A stretch of 64,000 nucleotides of DNA from Nephromyces sp. MM_2019 (GCA_015657535.1 JADHZB010001652.1:95680-159679), one strand, 5' to 3'; positions 39,001-52,760 are shown, counted from the stretch's first letter. Program-made: numbers and translations. Notes: generated from the sequence alone by a model not told the origin.

Positions 39001-42000
39001 ACACACACGCTTGCTAAGAAAACCTGCAAAAAAAATCATTTTTTAAAAGTATTACTACTGTTTTATAAAATTGTTAGTTTTTTTTAAAACTTCAGTTGCT
39101 AAATTGAGCAAAACAGGTTAAAAATATTTCGCTCATAGTGGCATCCAGATGGGTTTTACGGATGGGAGCTACCAATAAATAAAAGACAAAAATAGGTAAA
39201 AAAAGCTAAAAGAGGCTACCTCATAGATTTTTATTTTCTCCATAAGACGCCGATTAAGTTTGATTGCATCCAATTGCTCTCTCTCAAGATCAGAAGATCT
39301 AGAACTAAGGCTAGCTTTCTCTTCAACCAAGTTTTTCATAGCTAGATCCTTCGCTCTCAATTCACTCTCCTTGAGGTTCAATTCAAGGCGTAGAGCAGTG
39401 CAAGTTTTTAGTTGCTGCTCATTGGTTTCCTTCAATCTTTTTAGCTCGCCATCTGTAAGTATGAAGGCTTCAATATATGAATAATTTTAAAACTAAAAAG
39501 GTTATAGTATACGAATAATTGACGAGAAAATTACAGAGTCGCTAAAACTATTGAAATTGGCAAAGCATGTTTTTTCAAACAGTGAGTCACGAGTGTACGT
39601 AAAATGCAACTAATTCATGAATCTTGCTAATGACTCATAAAAAAAATAGAGAAATCTGAAAATATATGCAGGAGCCTAGGCAGCTCCAAATATTAAAATT
39701 AAAAAGCATAAAAAGGTTATGGTCTCTAAAGAGGACTACCATCTAATGCGTTTGCATATAGCGAACTGCACACATCATTTCAAGATGAAAAATCATCCAC
39801 GAAAAATAACCAAGGGTGAAGCTTAAAAATGCTGTTTAACTCTATAAAAATTCGGGATAGATTGAGATTAAGCGCCTAAATCGAGATAATAATGATGCAT
39901 CATTCGCTACAAACTAGCTAAAAAAATTTACACACTATAGTAAAGCTCGCCAAAGTAAGTAGGCTGCGTCAATTCCTGGAAATTACCACCAAAAAATCAC
40001 ACTTTTAGGAAAGTCTAGGGAATCATTTTTTAATTTTTGATCCATAAAAAAAAATTTTAAAGTCTTGTATCGCCGCTCAGAATTGAACGAGAACAAGGTA
40101 TACCCCGAAAGCAGTGAATTTTATGGTATTCAATCATGCGACAAATTTCGCAGCAAAAATTTCAAATAACAAAAGTATAATGCTGAAATACTTGTTAAAA
40201 GAAGATATTTTTTGCTAGTATAACAACATAACAAGCTCTCGAGAAATTCTTTGCTAGAAGCTCCAAAACGCAGGGAAAGTGAAAAGCAGACGCCCGTATG
40301 CAGTAAAAACAGAAGTCATACTCTGCAAGGTAATTGAGTGAATCTGGTACCTTTTTCAGTGGATGTCACAAGCAGGTGTTGCAACACTGGAAAAGTGTGT
40401 CGGGTTGTAGTTGATATTGCGAGTACATACATTTAGAAATACCTACTGAGAGGCATTAAGCCAGAGAGAAAGTTATGATGGCCACATAACTAAAAGGCGA
40501 ATTTAAATTTGAAATTTCTGCACTACTTAGTTTGAGAAGTTTGCAATTGAAATAATTTTGTAAAAGATATTTTTTACTAACAAAATTATGTAAAAGAAAT
40601 TCACTACAAAACGAGAAAAAACAAGCTCAATTGAGTTGCGACTTAGTAAATATTAATCACCTAGAGTGCTGGCATATTTACCCAAGAATAAATTCGAAGC
40701 AACAAGGGAGAGGTTGCTCGGAAGCTTCCTCTCTGAGAACGAAGACAAATTGAATAAACTGCAAGCCATCATATACAAAAATCCATAAATTTAGCCCAAA
40801 AATCGCTACAGGCATAAAATGGATTACAATAAACTGATAAACACAGCATATAGCAAGGATATCATCAGGACACGATTGGCTTAGCAAAAATCTGTGACCT
40901 TTTCCCGCAGCTTGATTGTAAAATATTAAGAAAAATAATTTTCTCGCTTTTTCCAGCGAAATAAAAAAAAAATGCAATTTTTAGCTTATAAATATGATAA
41001 CCTTTATCGGAGCAAATATTTTTATAGTAGCGAGATTGGCTATTTGCAGAAAAAAGCAATAACATCAGTTTAGCCAAGCTAGACTTGGTCGATCCTAACC
41101 GTTCTTGAAGAAATTTTACTTTCTTTTCCACTAAATTTTGCATTTTAACCTGAAAACCGAAAAAAACCCATCGGCTCTCGCAAGCTAGGCAAATATGAAT
41201 CTTCTCTCACTAGTAGCTGTCAGACTTCTCGTACAGCGTGTGTGTGCCCCCCACAAATAATTTGCTTCTCCCCCCTCTAAAACAACCTGCCGTGATAGCA
41301 CTGCTGCCTTTTAAAATCAAAAGAAACTCAAAAATTAACTATAAATAGTTCATTATTTTAAAATTCAGATAATCCCAATAATTTAAGTATTAATACGTTG
41401 GCATGTTTGCGATTGGCCAACAGATTATATATGCAGCAGATGCATTGGAAGAAGAAGCAACGCTCTGTCAGGAGCTTGCCTTGAAATATTATTTATATTT
41501 TAAAGAAAAAGAAGCCCAAATTATTTGGAATCACAAAATCCCATCAGATCAAATTTAAGACTAGTAATAAAATATTCTTCAGTAAGATAAAATTTGCAGA
41601 AATTGGTGAGCATTAATTATCCATAGAGAGTCGCAGGTTAAAACTGATGATATCATAGCTTTTTCACTAGCTATTGAATCATTGACCGGAGAAAAAACAA
41701 GAATGGGCAACAAAAGGTGCTGCAATAGCAGAAAGCTAATCCAAGTTAAATTTTTCAACACTTTTTCAAGAGAGTATTGAGGGTTTTAAGTGCTTTAAGA
41801 AAGAGAAGGGTGTTAACTCAAAGATGAAGCATAAACACACACACCTACAAAGAGAGGAGATTTTCAAGCGATTATTACACCAGGCTAAAATAAGAAAAAA
41901 ATTTTGTGATTAAACCATACATAATCACAAAATCAATTCTAGGATGGAGCATACCTAATTTGATTAGCAAATTATCAAACTATAACCGTCAACAGAAGCG

Positions 42001-43857
42001 TAGGAAAGTCTTGCACGGAAAAACCTAGAGCTCATATAGAAAAATAAATAGCATGCCATGTTTCAGGCCTATCAACAAGGGATTATAAAATTGAAGAAGA
42101 TCCGTATTGTGGCTGGAGCTTTATTAAGAATAAAATTGAAATAGAGAATGCAATAGAAGTCAATTATAATTAGGTTAAACCCCTGAATGAAGTAGCGTTT
42201 ATAACGGTGCTGATCCACCGATTAACCTTTTTATTTTTTATAAAAATTGCTAGTAATTTTGAAAAACAGCTTACCTTTAAGCTGAAAGCAATGAGTGATA
42301 AGATGAATATTTCGAGCAAGCAGCCCTTAGCTTGAAGAAATAGATACTTGTACGCCAGATTCAGCACTGGTTCTACTTCTATATCCCGTCATAAGCTTCC
42401 AATAAATAAAGCAATAATCTTAAAACTAGTCATATTGAAGATGTACATAAGCTAAGTAGAAAAAGGTAAAAGGTATTGCAAAAAAAGGGTGTGTGAAGAT
42501 GCTTTTTTATTAAATTTCAGCTATCTGGTACTTCCTTATGAGCATAAAGTGCTGTCTTCTCTTATGAAATTGTGGGTGCGTACAACTTGGCTCTTAATGT
42601 TATGATATTTAAAGCATTACCCGTCTTTTCCACCTAGAATAATCTACTACCTCCCCTGCAGGCATTAAATGATAGGACGAGTTTATGACCATCATATGGA
42701 TAACCAAGATATTTCCCGTTTTTAGAAAAACTCTAAATTACCTGTCGATCAAGCTGTTCTAAAGCCTGCAAAACCTTGTCTTGGGAATCCTGAAATTCTA
42801 CATCTTCTTCTGGGACAGTCGGGTTGCAATTACCACGCCATATCGCAGCTTCTCGCGTCACAAAGTCTTTCAATATAGACGTATAATCGAGGTTATCTCC
42901 AGGCTTGAAGGAAGAAGTCTCCTCCTCATCCCTCTTAGAGTAAGCAGTGGAATTAAAGAACGACGATTCTCCTTCAAATAGACAATCATATACCTTGCCT
43001 GACATTGGTTCGACAAGATCAGTAGTTTTCAACGAATCGTAAGAGAGATTCAAATTTATCCCAAGACTTTTCACATAGTTTTCCATGTCTCTCATCATTC
43101 CCATGTCTTTATTCACCCTTGCGTCAACGCTATCTGCCGTGCCATATAGAGACATAGTGTCGTTAACTGATTCACCCGATGATCGAGGTAATTCCTCACA
43201 TAACGCAGCAACACCAAAAGAGGAAGTACTCATGTTTTCAGCTTGGTTTAATAGACTTTTAGGTGTGCGCGAGGGGGTGGAAAATGACGAGTCCTGCAGA
43301 TAAGATATTGGATCATCATATGACGGCAGTTGTAAGTCCTCGAGAAACTTTTTCCCCAGACTTTCTAAAGAAATTCCTTTAGCTTTCAAATTAATGCTGT
43401 TCTCACAGCCTGATTCTAGACGGTTCTCATCATTTTTAGCCAGATTTTTATCAAAGTAATTGTTATCAGTCTTTGCTTGAACAATTCCATCACCAATGTG
43501 ATTTCTAGCAACGCCTGTTTCCGCCTTCCAAAGGCTATCGCTTCTTGCAAGGCGTTGCATTGTGGAAACAATACCAGCATCTGTAAGATCATCTTTGCAA
43601 TACACAGGCTTTTTGTTTTCTATACATATAACGCTTGGCTCCAATATTTCTTGCAAAAAACCTCCGCTTCCTTTGCGTGTTAAACAGTTGGTAGCCTCTT
43701 CACTAGTATCATAGATAGTACCATCAGGAAGACATGGTTCCACATCGTAGTACATTGCTCTAGATCCAAGAAGTATTCGGGAGTACTGATGACGCCTACG
43801 CTCCAGCTTCAGGCTCTGGAGAAGAGCTTCGCTACTAATGCTTTCCAGGGTGGACAT
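36067..43857 (-). CDS. Seven-exon coiled-coil protein, 790 residues
   Basis: Exons on the minus strand: 43857-42742, 42325-42275, 41149-41002, 39452-39220, 38615-37950, 36900-36811 and 36135-36067. Phases are 0,0,1,0,0,0 and the total of 2373 bases ends in TAA. Donors are CAG|GTAATT, AAG|GTAAGC, AAAG|GTTATC, GAG|GTAGCC, CAG|GTGTGC and AAG|GTAAAT. The first 345 or so residues are hydrophilic and Ser/Asp/Glu-rich. From there a long coiled coil runs through six exon boundaries (for example LEQLDRQ, KMQNLVEKKVKFLQERL, ELRAKDLAMKNLVEEKASL, RQAELLQDLEGMRLRHSRAI), broken by an acidic linker near residues 600-720. Continuity of the heptads across independently predicted junctions supports the model. 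Likely a cytoskeletal or centrosome-type scaffold, but the family is not recognised. The 51-base exon 2 is the weakest element. Confidence 0.74.
38850..39015. repeat. CA-rich array with ACAGACATAAATTTATCACA units
   Basis: Inside the intron between exons 39452-39220 and 38615-37950, the plus strand repeats a motif close to ATGACACAGACATAAATTT three times (around 38890, 38926 and 38962) with CACACA runs between. On the sense strand of the host gene it is TG-rich. Confidence 0.7.
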
Positions 43858-46800
43858 GATTAGTAGATAATAAACAGAAGACACTCGGTACGTGTCTTTA
43901 GTTCTTTTTGGAACCAGCTAGCAAATGATAGAGTCAAGTAGCTATCAAAGGATGAGTACTTGAGGTTTCTGCTGCCCAGCGACTTTTTTTTTGCGTAAAG
44001 CACAAGATAAAGCTGGAGAGTTCCATTGTACAGTTAACTACCTACAGACAAAAAGGGAGCTCACTATACCTAAATATTGAAATTTTATTAGAGTTCTTTC
44101 AGCTATAAAGTCACTGAAATGTTAGATTTTACTTTTTGAGCTTACCTTTCGTTTTAAAAGACCTCTGCATCTCCTGGTATTTTTGAATAAAACTCACAAA
44201 AAATGCAGAAAGCGTACACGAGATGCTACTTACTTGCTATAAGCTAAGGGGAGCGGTTATTTTTATGAAGGTGCTATCATCTGCTTTCAGTGTTTAATAT
44301 TTAAGCTGCAAAATCGTGACTTAGAGTCTTTTTTTGCTATTAACTCGAATGAGCAGTCGGCTTATGCTGAAGAGCACTTCGAGGCTATTCAGCTAATATC
44401 AGGAATGATCCGCGCGACCGCCCACCATGCCTTTTGTTATGGTCTAATGGGGTTAAGGATAACATGTCTTAACTACAATAGTGGAGTTTGATGTTTTCAA
44501 ATTGCTGAGGTCCAGGAATACGCATCAACTTTCACCCAAAATACAAATTAGGATAGCTAAAATAAACAGGATATACATTGTAGCTATGATTCTTGCTTTT
44601 GCATGGAGTTTTATATCCGCGAAAAAATTTTGAGCGTATTTCTCTATGCATGGTGGGACAGCTAGTGGGTGATTGGCAACGCAAGGGGTGCACGCACAAC
44701 GCATTCAAGCCGTGAGGTATGCAACGGTGACAGCAAAAGATAGTGACTTGCGGTGTTAGCTGCTGTCAGGCTAATCACTCTAAGTTCATCACATCATCTT
44801 CAGCGGCATATTCTAGGCGATAGATTTGGTACATAGGCTTTTGGTATTTATACACCTAGAAGTATAGCCTTTTGGTATTTATACATCGGAAGTATAGCCT
44901 TTTGGTATTTATACATCGGAAGTATAGGATTTTGGTACATATAAATCTAAAAGTACCCCATTGGCTATAGGTTTGGTACTTCTAAATCTAAAAGTATTGG
45001 TTTGGGATTTATACATCTAAAGATAACCTGAATGGTTAGTACCGATAGTTATATTCGTATTATGGCCACCTGTGTAATTTCAGCATGATATTACTTGAGA
45101 TCGGTCTCACAACCTTTCAGTCAATTCAGCAATTTTCAAGTCATTTTTAGAAGATGCCTTGCTTTTTGTTGCAAACCGTGAGGTAAAGAGATCCCATTTC
45201 CCTACCAGTTTATCCAGAAATAAGAAAGCTTTGCTTGCAGACATAAAGTTTCAACGTTGTGACATGTAAAAAAGCTTTATTTAAGTCTCTTGAAAAGTTA
45301 GAGAAGCACGTAACAAACTTTAGCTTTCCCATTTGCCTTCACTTTGCTAGGAGTTAATTTTAAAATAGTTCTGGGTGCGAAATCTTAAATTCGCATGGCT
45401 ACCTTGCCAATTTCTCGACATAGTCGCGGTATAGACTCCTAGAGCGCTGCTTGCTTACTGTACTACATCTTGAGGAAAAATGCTTAACTTGAGTGCCGGC
45501 TGTCAATTTCTCCGTAGTATACGAGACCATAGTCCTTTTGCAAACTCGTCAATCAGCCACAATAATTGCTCAATACCAATACTATAAGCGGTAATCCTTG
45601 TAGGAATTTATGTGAACACTATATGACAAGACCTTGCCCCTCCTTTTATGATTTCGAAGCATTTGGTCTGAGGTGATAAGCTCTATTGCCAATAGCGCAA
45701 AAGTTTGCTTTTTTGCCAGCGCGGCAATCTCAAGCGACTTCATAAAGTGTTAAAAGTACTTCCGACATCGTGCTCACCATTAGACCTTAATAAAATGATC
45801 AAAATATATTTCTCAGGCCTATACCATATGCTGGCATACACGAATTCACTGCCTTTAAACTGGCTAAATTATTATGTTGAGGCTTCGTTACCCACATAAA
45901 ATCATCCGGAATCGATGATTTTGCTCTCATTCAAGGGATTGCCTGATACAGTCTAACAATAGAAAAACTTTAAGCAACCAATTATTTAACCTTCATAAAA
46001 TTAGATGTGCCGTAACTGCATAATTAGGCTTTTCGAGAATTTCACACACAAATTAACATACCCAAGGCGGACCAGTGGACGAAATCAGATTTTAAGGAAT
46101 ATGCGGTAACTTAACTTTCTTCCCTGATTCAACAAGAGCAGTAAGAAAGGTTTTAAATCTCGCATTAAGGATTCAGTCCAACTTTGTGCATTAAGAGGAC
46201 CTGTTTTGAGTATCAATGTATATCGTTGCAATTTCAAAAGCACCCCGTTCCTCAATAAGATGGCACGGTTGCTGCATTATTTTAGCGCTGTTGCAAACAA
46301 AACTAAAAGCTTAGCAGCAACCAATTAAAGTTTAATAACTGTATCACATCATTTTCTCGCTCATTAAGATTAAAACTTGCAACATTCCAGCGGAAATAGC
46401 TCTGCCTTCTTTATTGTCATGCGCAGGCGTACATGTCAAACTTCGGTAAAGCTGCTTAATGGGAAGAGTAATGTAGAAGTTGTCACCATCTTAGATGGCT
46501 CGTCACAACCGCGGTATAAATAAAGCACAATGCTAAAGCCAGAAACGAAATAGCAAAGCCATGAATAAAATAAATTATAGCATAAAAAACCGGGTACTTT
46601 AAGCAAACTATCCGCAAATTCTCCTGGTTTGTTTCTCTTACTCTATCTAAAACTACCTTGCATGCGTGAATTCGCCCCAAAAGTGGCTGCAACACTTATG
46701 AACAATCAAAAAGCAAGCATATAAAAGGTATGATGCCTCCATCTGCTAATGATAAAAAATAACTTAATTTGTCTAAGCTTTACTGCCAATCATTTTGAAA

Positions 46801-46953
46801 AAACCTTTGAAGTATATCTATACACGCAGAATGTAGCGGGGCCCTGAGAATTCGCCTGAAAAGGGCCAGTAACGCAGCTTAAAACAAATAATTAACACAT
46901 TTTTATAATCATGCACAGTCTGGAGTTAAAAAACCGTGCGCTACCCATCAGTC
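43858..46953. other. Gap between two coiled-coil genes, holding a 30-bp minisatellite
   Basis: No supported exon. A minus-strand frame at 46483-46695 encodes a hydrophobic, possibly membrane-spanning stretch but has no start codon context or splice partner. A plus-strand frame at 45705-45899 has no features. The interval is otherwise mixed-composition DNA with the array described separately. Confidence 0.5.
44826..45022. repeat. Minisatellite, 30-bp unit, about six copies
   Basis: The unit is close to AGTATAGCC-TTTTGG-TATTTATACATCGGA. Two central copies (about 44860-44920) are nearly identical. Copies to the right drift (TTTTGGTACATATAAATCTAAAAG, TTTGGGATTTATACATCTAAAG). The gradient from exact to decayed copies indicates tandem growth from the centre-left. 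Confidence 0.85.
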
Positions 46954-49900
46954 TTATTTTGCCACTATATTTTCCCACACAAATTCACAACATACAGGGA
47001 GAGACTCTGCTTCTGCCTCAATTTTGTTGAGATACACAGTCAATTTATAGGACGCAAATTGAATCAATTCCTCCTTATAGAATGACAACGTTTCATGTGG
47101 ATACATTTCGTTAATCTGAGCTTTGGATTCAGATTTTAAAGGTTCAAATTCCACAAGTTTAGCTCTGATAATACCTGTCAACCAAAAAAATAAGAAATAT
47201 TCCACGGGCATGAAATTTTGTACGGTATCTCCAGGCTTTGTACTTACTAAAATGCTTCACTAAAAAAAAGCGGCATCGCCCTACACGGCAAAGAACTTCC
47301 TAGCTGTTTATAATTAACGCATCTCATGAAATATTCTTCCTATAATGCATATGATACAGTACAAAATTTTCAGTCATACTTTCCACAAAAAGTAACAAAA
47401 TGATAATATAAATAGGCTGCACAAAGCAAAACTGCCAAGACAAATTGCCTCAGGCGTTAACATCTTTAGCAAATAAGGCCTTATACGCGCATTGCTGCTT
47501 ACTCGATTGCTGGATAGAACTCCAATTATTTCTTACCCATTGTTCTGCCACACTGTCAACCAATTCAGTGGCCGAAACGCGTAGTTCTATCACCTGCTTA
47601 TCTATAAAAATTTTGGCCAAAATTATATCCGAGTCATCCTCGTTATTCGAAAAATCAAATCCAGTGCTTAGACTTTGAGAAGCACACAAAAGTTCATCTT
47701 CAATCTCATCCACTGCTTCAGTCGCTGATTTTGAATGTACTATACCGGATTCTGGATTATTTTCGTTAATGGGTACCTCCAATTGGTTGCGGTCAGAATT
47801 ACTAGCAATATTAATATTTTTAACTTGAGTTCCCCCTAATTTTTCCTCGCTATTTACTGGCAGTTTACTTGCTATTTGAGCATGCCCTAAGGTGTTTTGG
47901 TATGCCAAGTCGAATTTTTTTTCACTATTACCTGGCGTGGTGAAAATACAAAATGCTCAAATAATGAAGTAAAAAAATACAGCGTGAAGCTAGAATATAC
48001 AGCTTCAAGACATAATTCATCGAAAATTAATAATCCTTCAGAAAATCCACGGAAAATGAAAATTTAATTATCAAGGCTCAAAAATAAGATCAGGACTGAT
48101 GCCCACACACATTAACAAAGGCAATAGCATGCCAAAACTCACCCAGCAGTTTTCTTGCTCAAAAAGAATCATTTTAATACAAAAAAGAGCTTTAATCCTA
48201 ATTCTTTGCATACAGTCTGTACATATTTTATCTCTTCTAGTGTTTTCTCTCTTAAATTATGATTCACAATATCTACATAATAAGTTTCTAAACAAGAAGA
48301 CCAACCTCTTTGAGGCTGCTGTGAAATTTTATCTCGTCCAGGTACTGAGCACGCCGGTAACTTAACGGCAGACACGTTTTGCCTGTGATTAAGTATAAAA
48401 ATTCAGGTTTAATGAAGGCAATAAAAATAGTCAAAAAATATTTCAAGCTGAAACTGCAAGAGCCCCATATAGTCGCACTTAAAAAAGTATAGCGAGGTTT
48501 TCGGACATGTCGAGATGATTTCAAAGAGCTAGCAGTAAAGGCTATAGACAGGAAGCAGATGACATAATAAAGCAAAACGATTAATTTAAGTATATGAATA
48601 AAGCAAAAACAATAAATTTAAAGTTTAAATTCTTAGTTGCCCCCACCTTAAAAATTTGGAAGATTCCAGGTTTATTGAATCATTAGCATCATGGAACAAA
48701 GCTGCACTCTTTAAAAAAAAGAAGAGTAATATTATTAGCTTAAATAGCGACATCTTCACGAACTTCAATGCGAATAAAAAATCTCTACAGGCGCCGTATC
48801 AATTGAAAAAGTAGAAATAAGAAAATTCAAGCAGAAGAAAAAGCCGAAATGGGGGACTAGCTTGCCATAGAAAGACCTAATAGCACCTCTACCAGGAGAA
48901 ATTACCAAGATTCAGTGCAATAACATCATGTAGACAGCGATCAGAAGCCTAAAATCGACCTGCGAAGCAAGCAGAGCCCTACCATATATCAGAATTATAA
49001 AAAATATCAGAAATTAAAGAGTTAATGGGTAGCTAAACGGGAAAAGGAAACTCGGCAAATTTTTCATTCGCAACTTGTTGAAATTTTTTGAATTTAATGC
49101 CAAAATTCCCGGTATCTCAGAGAGTACCTCATTTTTAATAGAGTAATCTTGGCTTAAATTTCTACCAGCGGAAGATGCAAATATCTTCTCCAAGGAAATT
49201 CAAGCAGACTACACTTTTGCAAAAATATTACATTGGGCAGCTTATGAGCAAGATTACGATAAACTGAATCCACAAAATACTTTATATTTGAATGCAAGCT
49301 TGTTTGATTCAAAGCTCGTTTGGCGAGGCAACAAAGGTAATTCCAACCATCATTAGGCAAAAAAATCTCAGAAAAGGAGATTTTCCAGAGAAATCTCTAA
49401 TGCCTAAAAATTACGCTTCTTTAACACAATGAAGTACCGCCTCTAATCCCTGGGAAGAATCTATCAGTATGAGGGGTAACTTGTAACTTTAGAATAAATT
49501 TTATTTTAGAATTTTTCCAGAGGATAATAAAGAGTCTATTCATAGAATAATCAATTATTGTGTACAAACGACAAGCAGCCACCTTATAAAAAACTTCATA
49601 CTGTAACAGCAACAGCAGAAGGTGAAGTTAAATAAAAAAATCTTCAAATTCATATTTTTATCATTAATAGATGCTTGACCTAATTTTTCTGGCTGTAAAT
49701 TCTTGGCAGCAACTAAGTCCCTCCGAACTAGCAATATTTTCAACAACTTAATCTTTAAGGGTAGCTTTGCCCTTTTTTCATCAAGCACAAATCAGCAGGC
49801 TTAGACTCTAAAAGCACATGGTTATGCCTAATGAAACTTCAGATAAAGGATTATTTAAATGCCCAGTATTTCACTCAAGAATAGGTAAAAAGCAGCATTC

Positions 49901-52760
49901 AGAAAAAAGGGGCACTTATAATAGCAGAAAGAATAATTTCTCCACTTTTTCTGAATAAACAAGCTTTAAAGTTTAAGCGAGCCAAAGTCACCGTAAGGTC
50001 CGCGTCTTGGATTTTATTTGTCGACTTCTCTTCAGCGACTCCCCTATATCTCATCAGATTTGCATAATATCCAAAAGTATCAACGGGAATTTCATTGTCT
50101 GTATACAAGCATTTTTCGGAGAAAAAAAAATCCGTCTCTCGATATTTTCAGAGAAAGTTCATACTTTTGCACCATCTAGAACCATTGAATCTTACCCAAT
50201 TTTAGTGTATTCTCTGCACAAAAGAAGATCTTTTAAACACTAAGAATTATAATTATCGTTTATGAAATAACTTTAATAAGAAAATTTTCCTCATGGAAGA
50301 AAAAATAAAAAAAAAATTCAAAGTACCAAAGTAGTATGAAATAGGAAAGGCCTGAAAACAAAAAAAAAGTTACAATAAACTAAATTCAGCTTAAATTAAT
50401 TAGATTAAAACCAAATTTGCTCTTTAACTTTCATCTTAACGAACCAGCTGAAGGTAGCTTCTGAACCATGCTTTTCGTAGTTTCCGGGACCAAGGAAGAA
50501 CGTCTGCAGCCTACGCCAAGCTTTTTAGAAATTTCAAAAGTTTTTTCACCGTCAAAAAAATCTTCAGAGGGCGCGTTCCCCGCTAAATTTAGAGAAGATT
50601 TTTGGCTATCTACCGTCAAAATACTTGCATCGAATTTTTTGGAATCTTGAAATACAGGTGGAATCTGCCTTGAATTGGAAGGCATGGGGGGATTATCAGG
50701 GGGAGGCAGTCGAGAAAACTCATTATTCCAACCATCGCTGCATCCGCGATTCGTCGACCTTACATCATTTAGACTCTTACTTTGAACATAAAAATCCCCA
50801 TCTCTATAAGCTTCATTCCTGTACGACCAAGTTTTTTGCATGTTACGTTTCCCAAAATCACCCAGATCTGAAATTTTTCGGAGTGCAAACGGCTCATATG
50901 GATGGTAGGTAGCTGGCGGTTCTTTATCTCCAACATTAGAGCAGAAAGTTTCCTTACAGCGCTTATCAAGTACGGTAGATTTTTTTGGCTTGGCGGGCTC
51001 GACGTTTCTAAGATTTTTAACCTCGTTATAAATAACTTGAAAGCTTTTATTAAGACCCCCAAGGACTTCTTCTAATGTCCCATAAGCAACAGCACCAATT
51101 TGGCTAAAGCGATCTAATTGTGTATGTTGCTGATGAGAGGATGTAAAACGCGAATTAGGGGGACTTATCATATCTGATGACTGGAGCGGATATTGATGGC
51201 AATAAGCCTTCGGGAAATATGATGACGAAAAACTATCAGAAAGTGATGCGATACTTACTGGCGACTGAGATACTTCACTTAAACTGTTTAGCTTCATTTG
51301 AAGACCTTTAATTTCAGATGCTAAAACTGTTTCTTGATTCCTAGATGCTTCATATTCGGTGGTTACTGCTAACAGAGAACTTTCCAATCTAGCGGACATA
51401 GAGCGTAATTCCAAAAGGTTCATATGGGCAAGACCTAAAGGCAGAGAATCAATTAAAGATGGCATTTCCTGTCATGTTACACTCAGGGTGTGAACTAAAT
51501 AATTGCAGCCAGAGTGCTTTAAAAAAGCAAACATAGAGGAGAAATGCCTCTTATGATCTACACGCCAGGGGCATGAAGATTAATGAGAAAAATTTGATTC
51601 CACTCAAGTTTATCTTGAAAGTAACTACTTCATCAAATGAAAAACAGAGTTAACTACTAAGCATACACTGAGCTTGTAATCATAATCAAAAAAGTGGAAT
51701 TTATTTTTAATTTATAATGCTTGGTGCTGGAAGTTTATAAAAATATTTCGTGTATTAGACAGCGGAAAAAAGTTCTTGTTGCTAAATCACATAACATTAT
51801 ATACTAATAAAGTCTCTCAAAACGCTTTTAAAAAAATCATAATAGCACAGTATACATAAAATTATAAAAGAGTCAGTACATTTAGGGGAGTATTAATTAA
51901 AGAAGATGCACATACACAATATTTAAAAGCAAATTAGAATTAGAAAAAAGAGAACGTCAAAAATAGCCATTTCACAGTATCTTAAGACTTAAAATCCAGT
52001 AAGAATTCATGAGATTAACAAGGGTTATACCAATTATTGAGCAACAATATTGGTATCCGTAAAACTAATAATTAAGCACATTAAATTCATCCCTTTTAGA
52101 TAAAAATGCATTTTGAGATATGCTCTAGCAAGTTTTCTGAAGCTCTTAATTAGGATGTCAGTTACCATCAAGCGAGCAGAATTCATCAAGGTTATTTCTA
52201 AACTCAGAAGAAAATTTCAGCGCAGAAAACTCATCGTATAACGAGTCGACATCTCCAGGCTTCGCTGATCGAAGCTTTTGAAGTGGATGAGCTTCGCATT
52301 CCCTAACAACCATAGGATCTTTCCATAAATCTACAAGTTTAGAGCCAGGAGGTGTATTCACCGTCTTTTTCAAAGCGTTTGCATCGAACACCTCTAGATC
52401 TTGCTGCCCCCCTTCCTTTCCTACAAACTTCGCAGACTCCTCTCCGCTTACTTTGTAAAGAGTAAATGCAGTACCCGGGGATTCTTCGTCTTTGTCCATC
52501 GAATTTTGGAGCTTAAAGCTAGGGTAAGACGAAGACGCGTTGTGCTCCGCATTAAAATCCTGGGTCTTATCATCAGAAAATACTTCGGTAACGAATGTTT
52601 TCTTCTTGAGTAGCAAATGGTCATCCTTTAAAGAATTTTCACTCTCGTTACCGTTGCCGCATGCAGAATCTATAGGAAAGAAAGTTGGCATGTGGCAGGA
52701 AGCACTATCCGGCGTTGCATCGTCTGCCAAAAACTCGACGTTTTCTTCCTGCGCGTACAT
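46954..52760 (-). CDS. Multi-exon acidic protein with a coiled-coil segment, function unknown
   Basis: Firm exons on the minus strand: 52760-52166 (ATG after an in-frame TAG), 51434-50445, one starting at 50098, 48382-48302, 47931-47503 and the terminal 47174-46954 (TAA). Every linked junction is phase 1 (52166/51434, 50445/50098, 48302/47931, 47503/47174), with donors such as ATG|GTAACT and CGA|GTAAGC. Extra short exons between 50000 and 48400 are likely (for example near 49740-49680 and 49395-49220), but I could not fix them. Residues 1-198 are acidic and Ser-rich. A coiled coil follows at the start of exon 2 (LLELRSMSARLESSLL), then a Pro/Ser-rich stretch. The C-terminal exons are helical (LVEFEPLKSESKAQINEMY, SFYKEELIQFASYKL). 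No catalytic motif is seen. Neighbouring the other minus-strand coiled-coil gene, it may be a similar scaffold, but no sequence kinship is evident. Confidence 0.68.

Noticed and set aside
44430..44525. tRNA-like text GGTCTAATGGGGTTAAGGAT
   Set aside because: It resembles a D-arm, but no acceptor stem pairs and no GTTCRANNC T-loop follows at the right distance.
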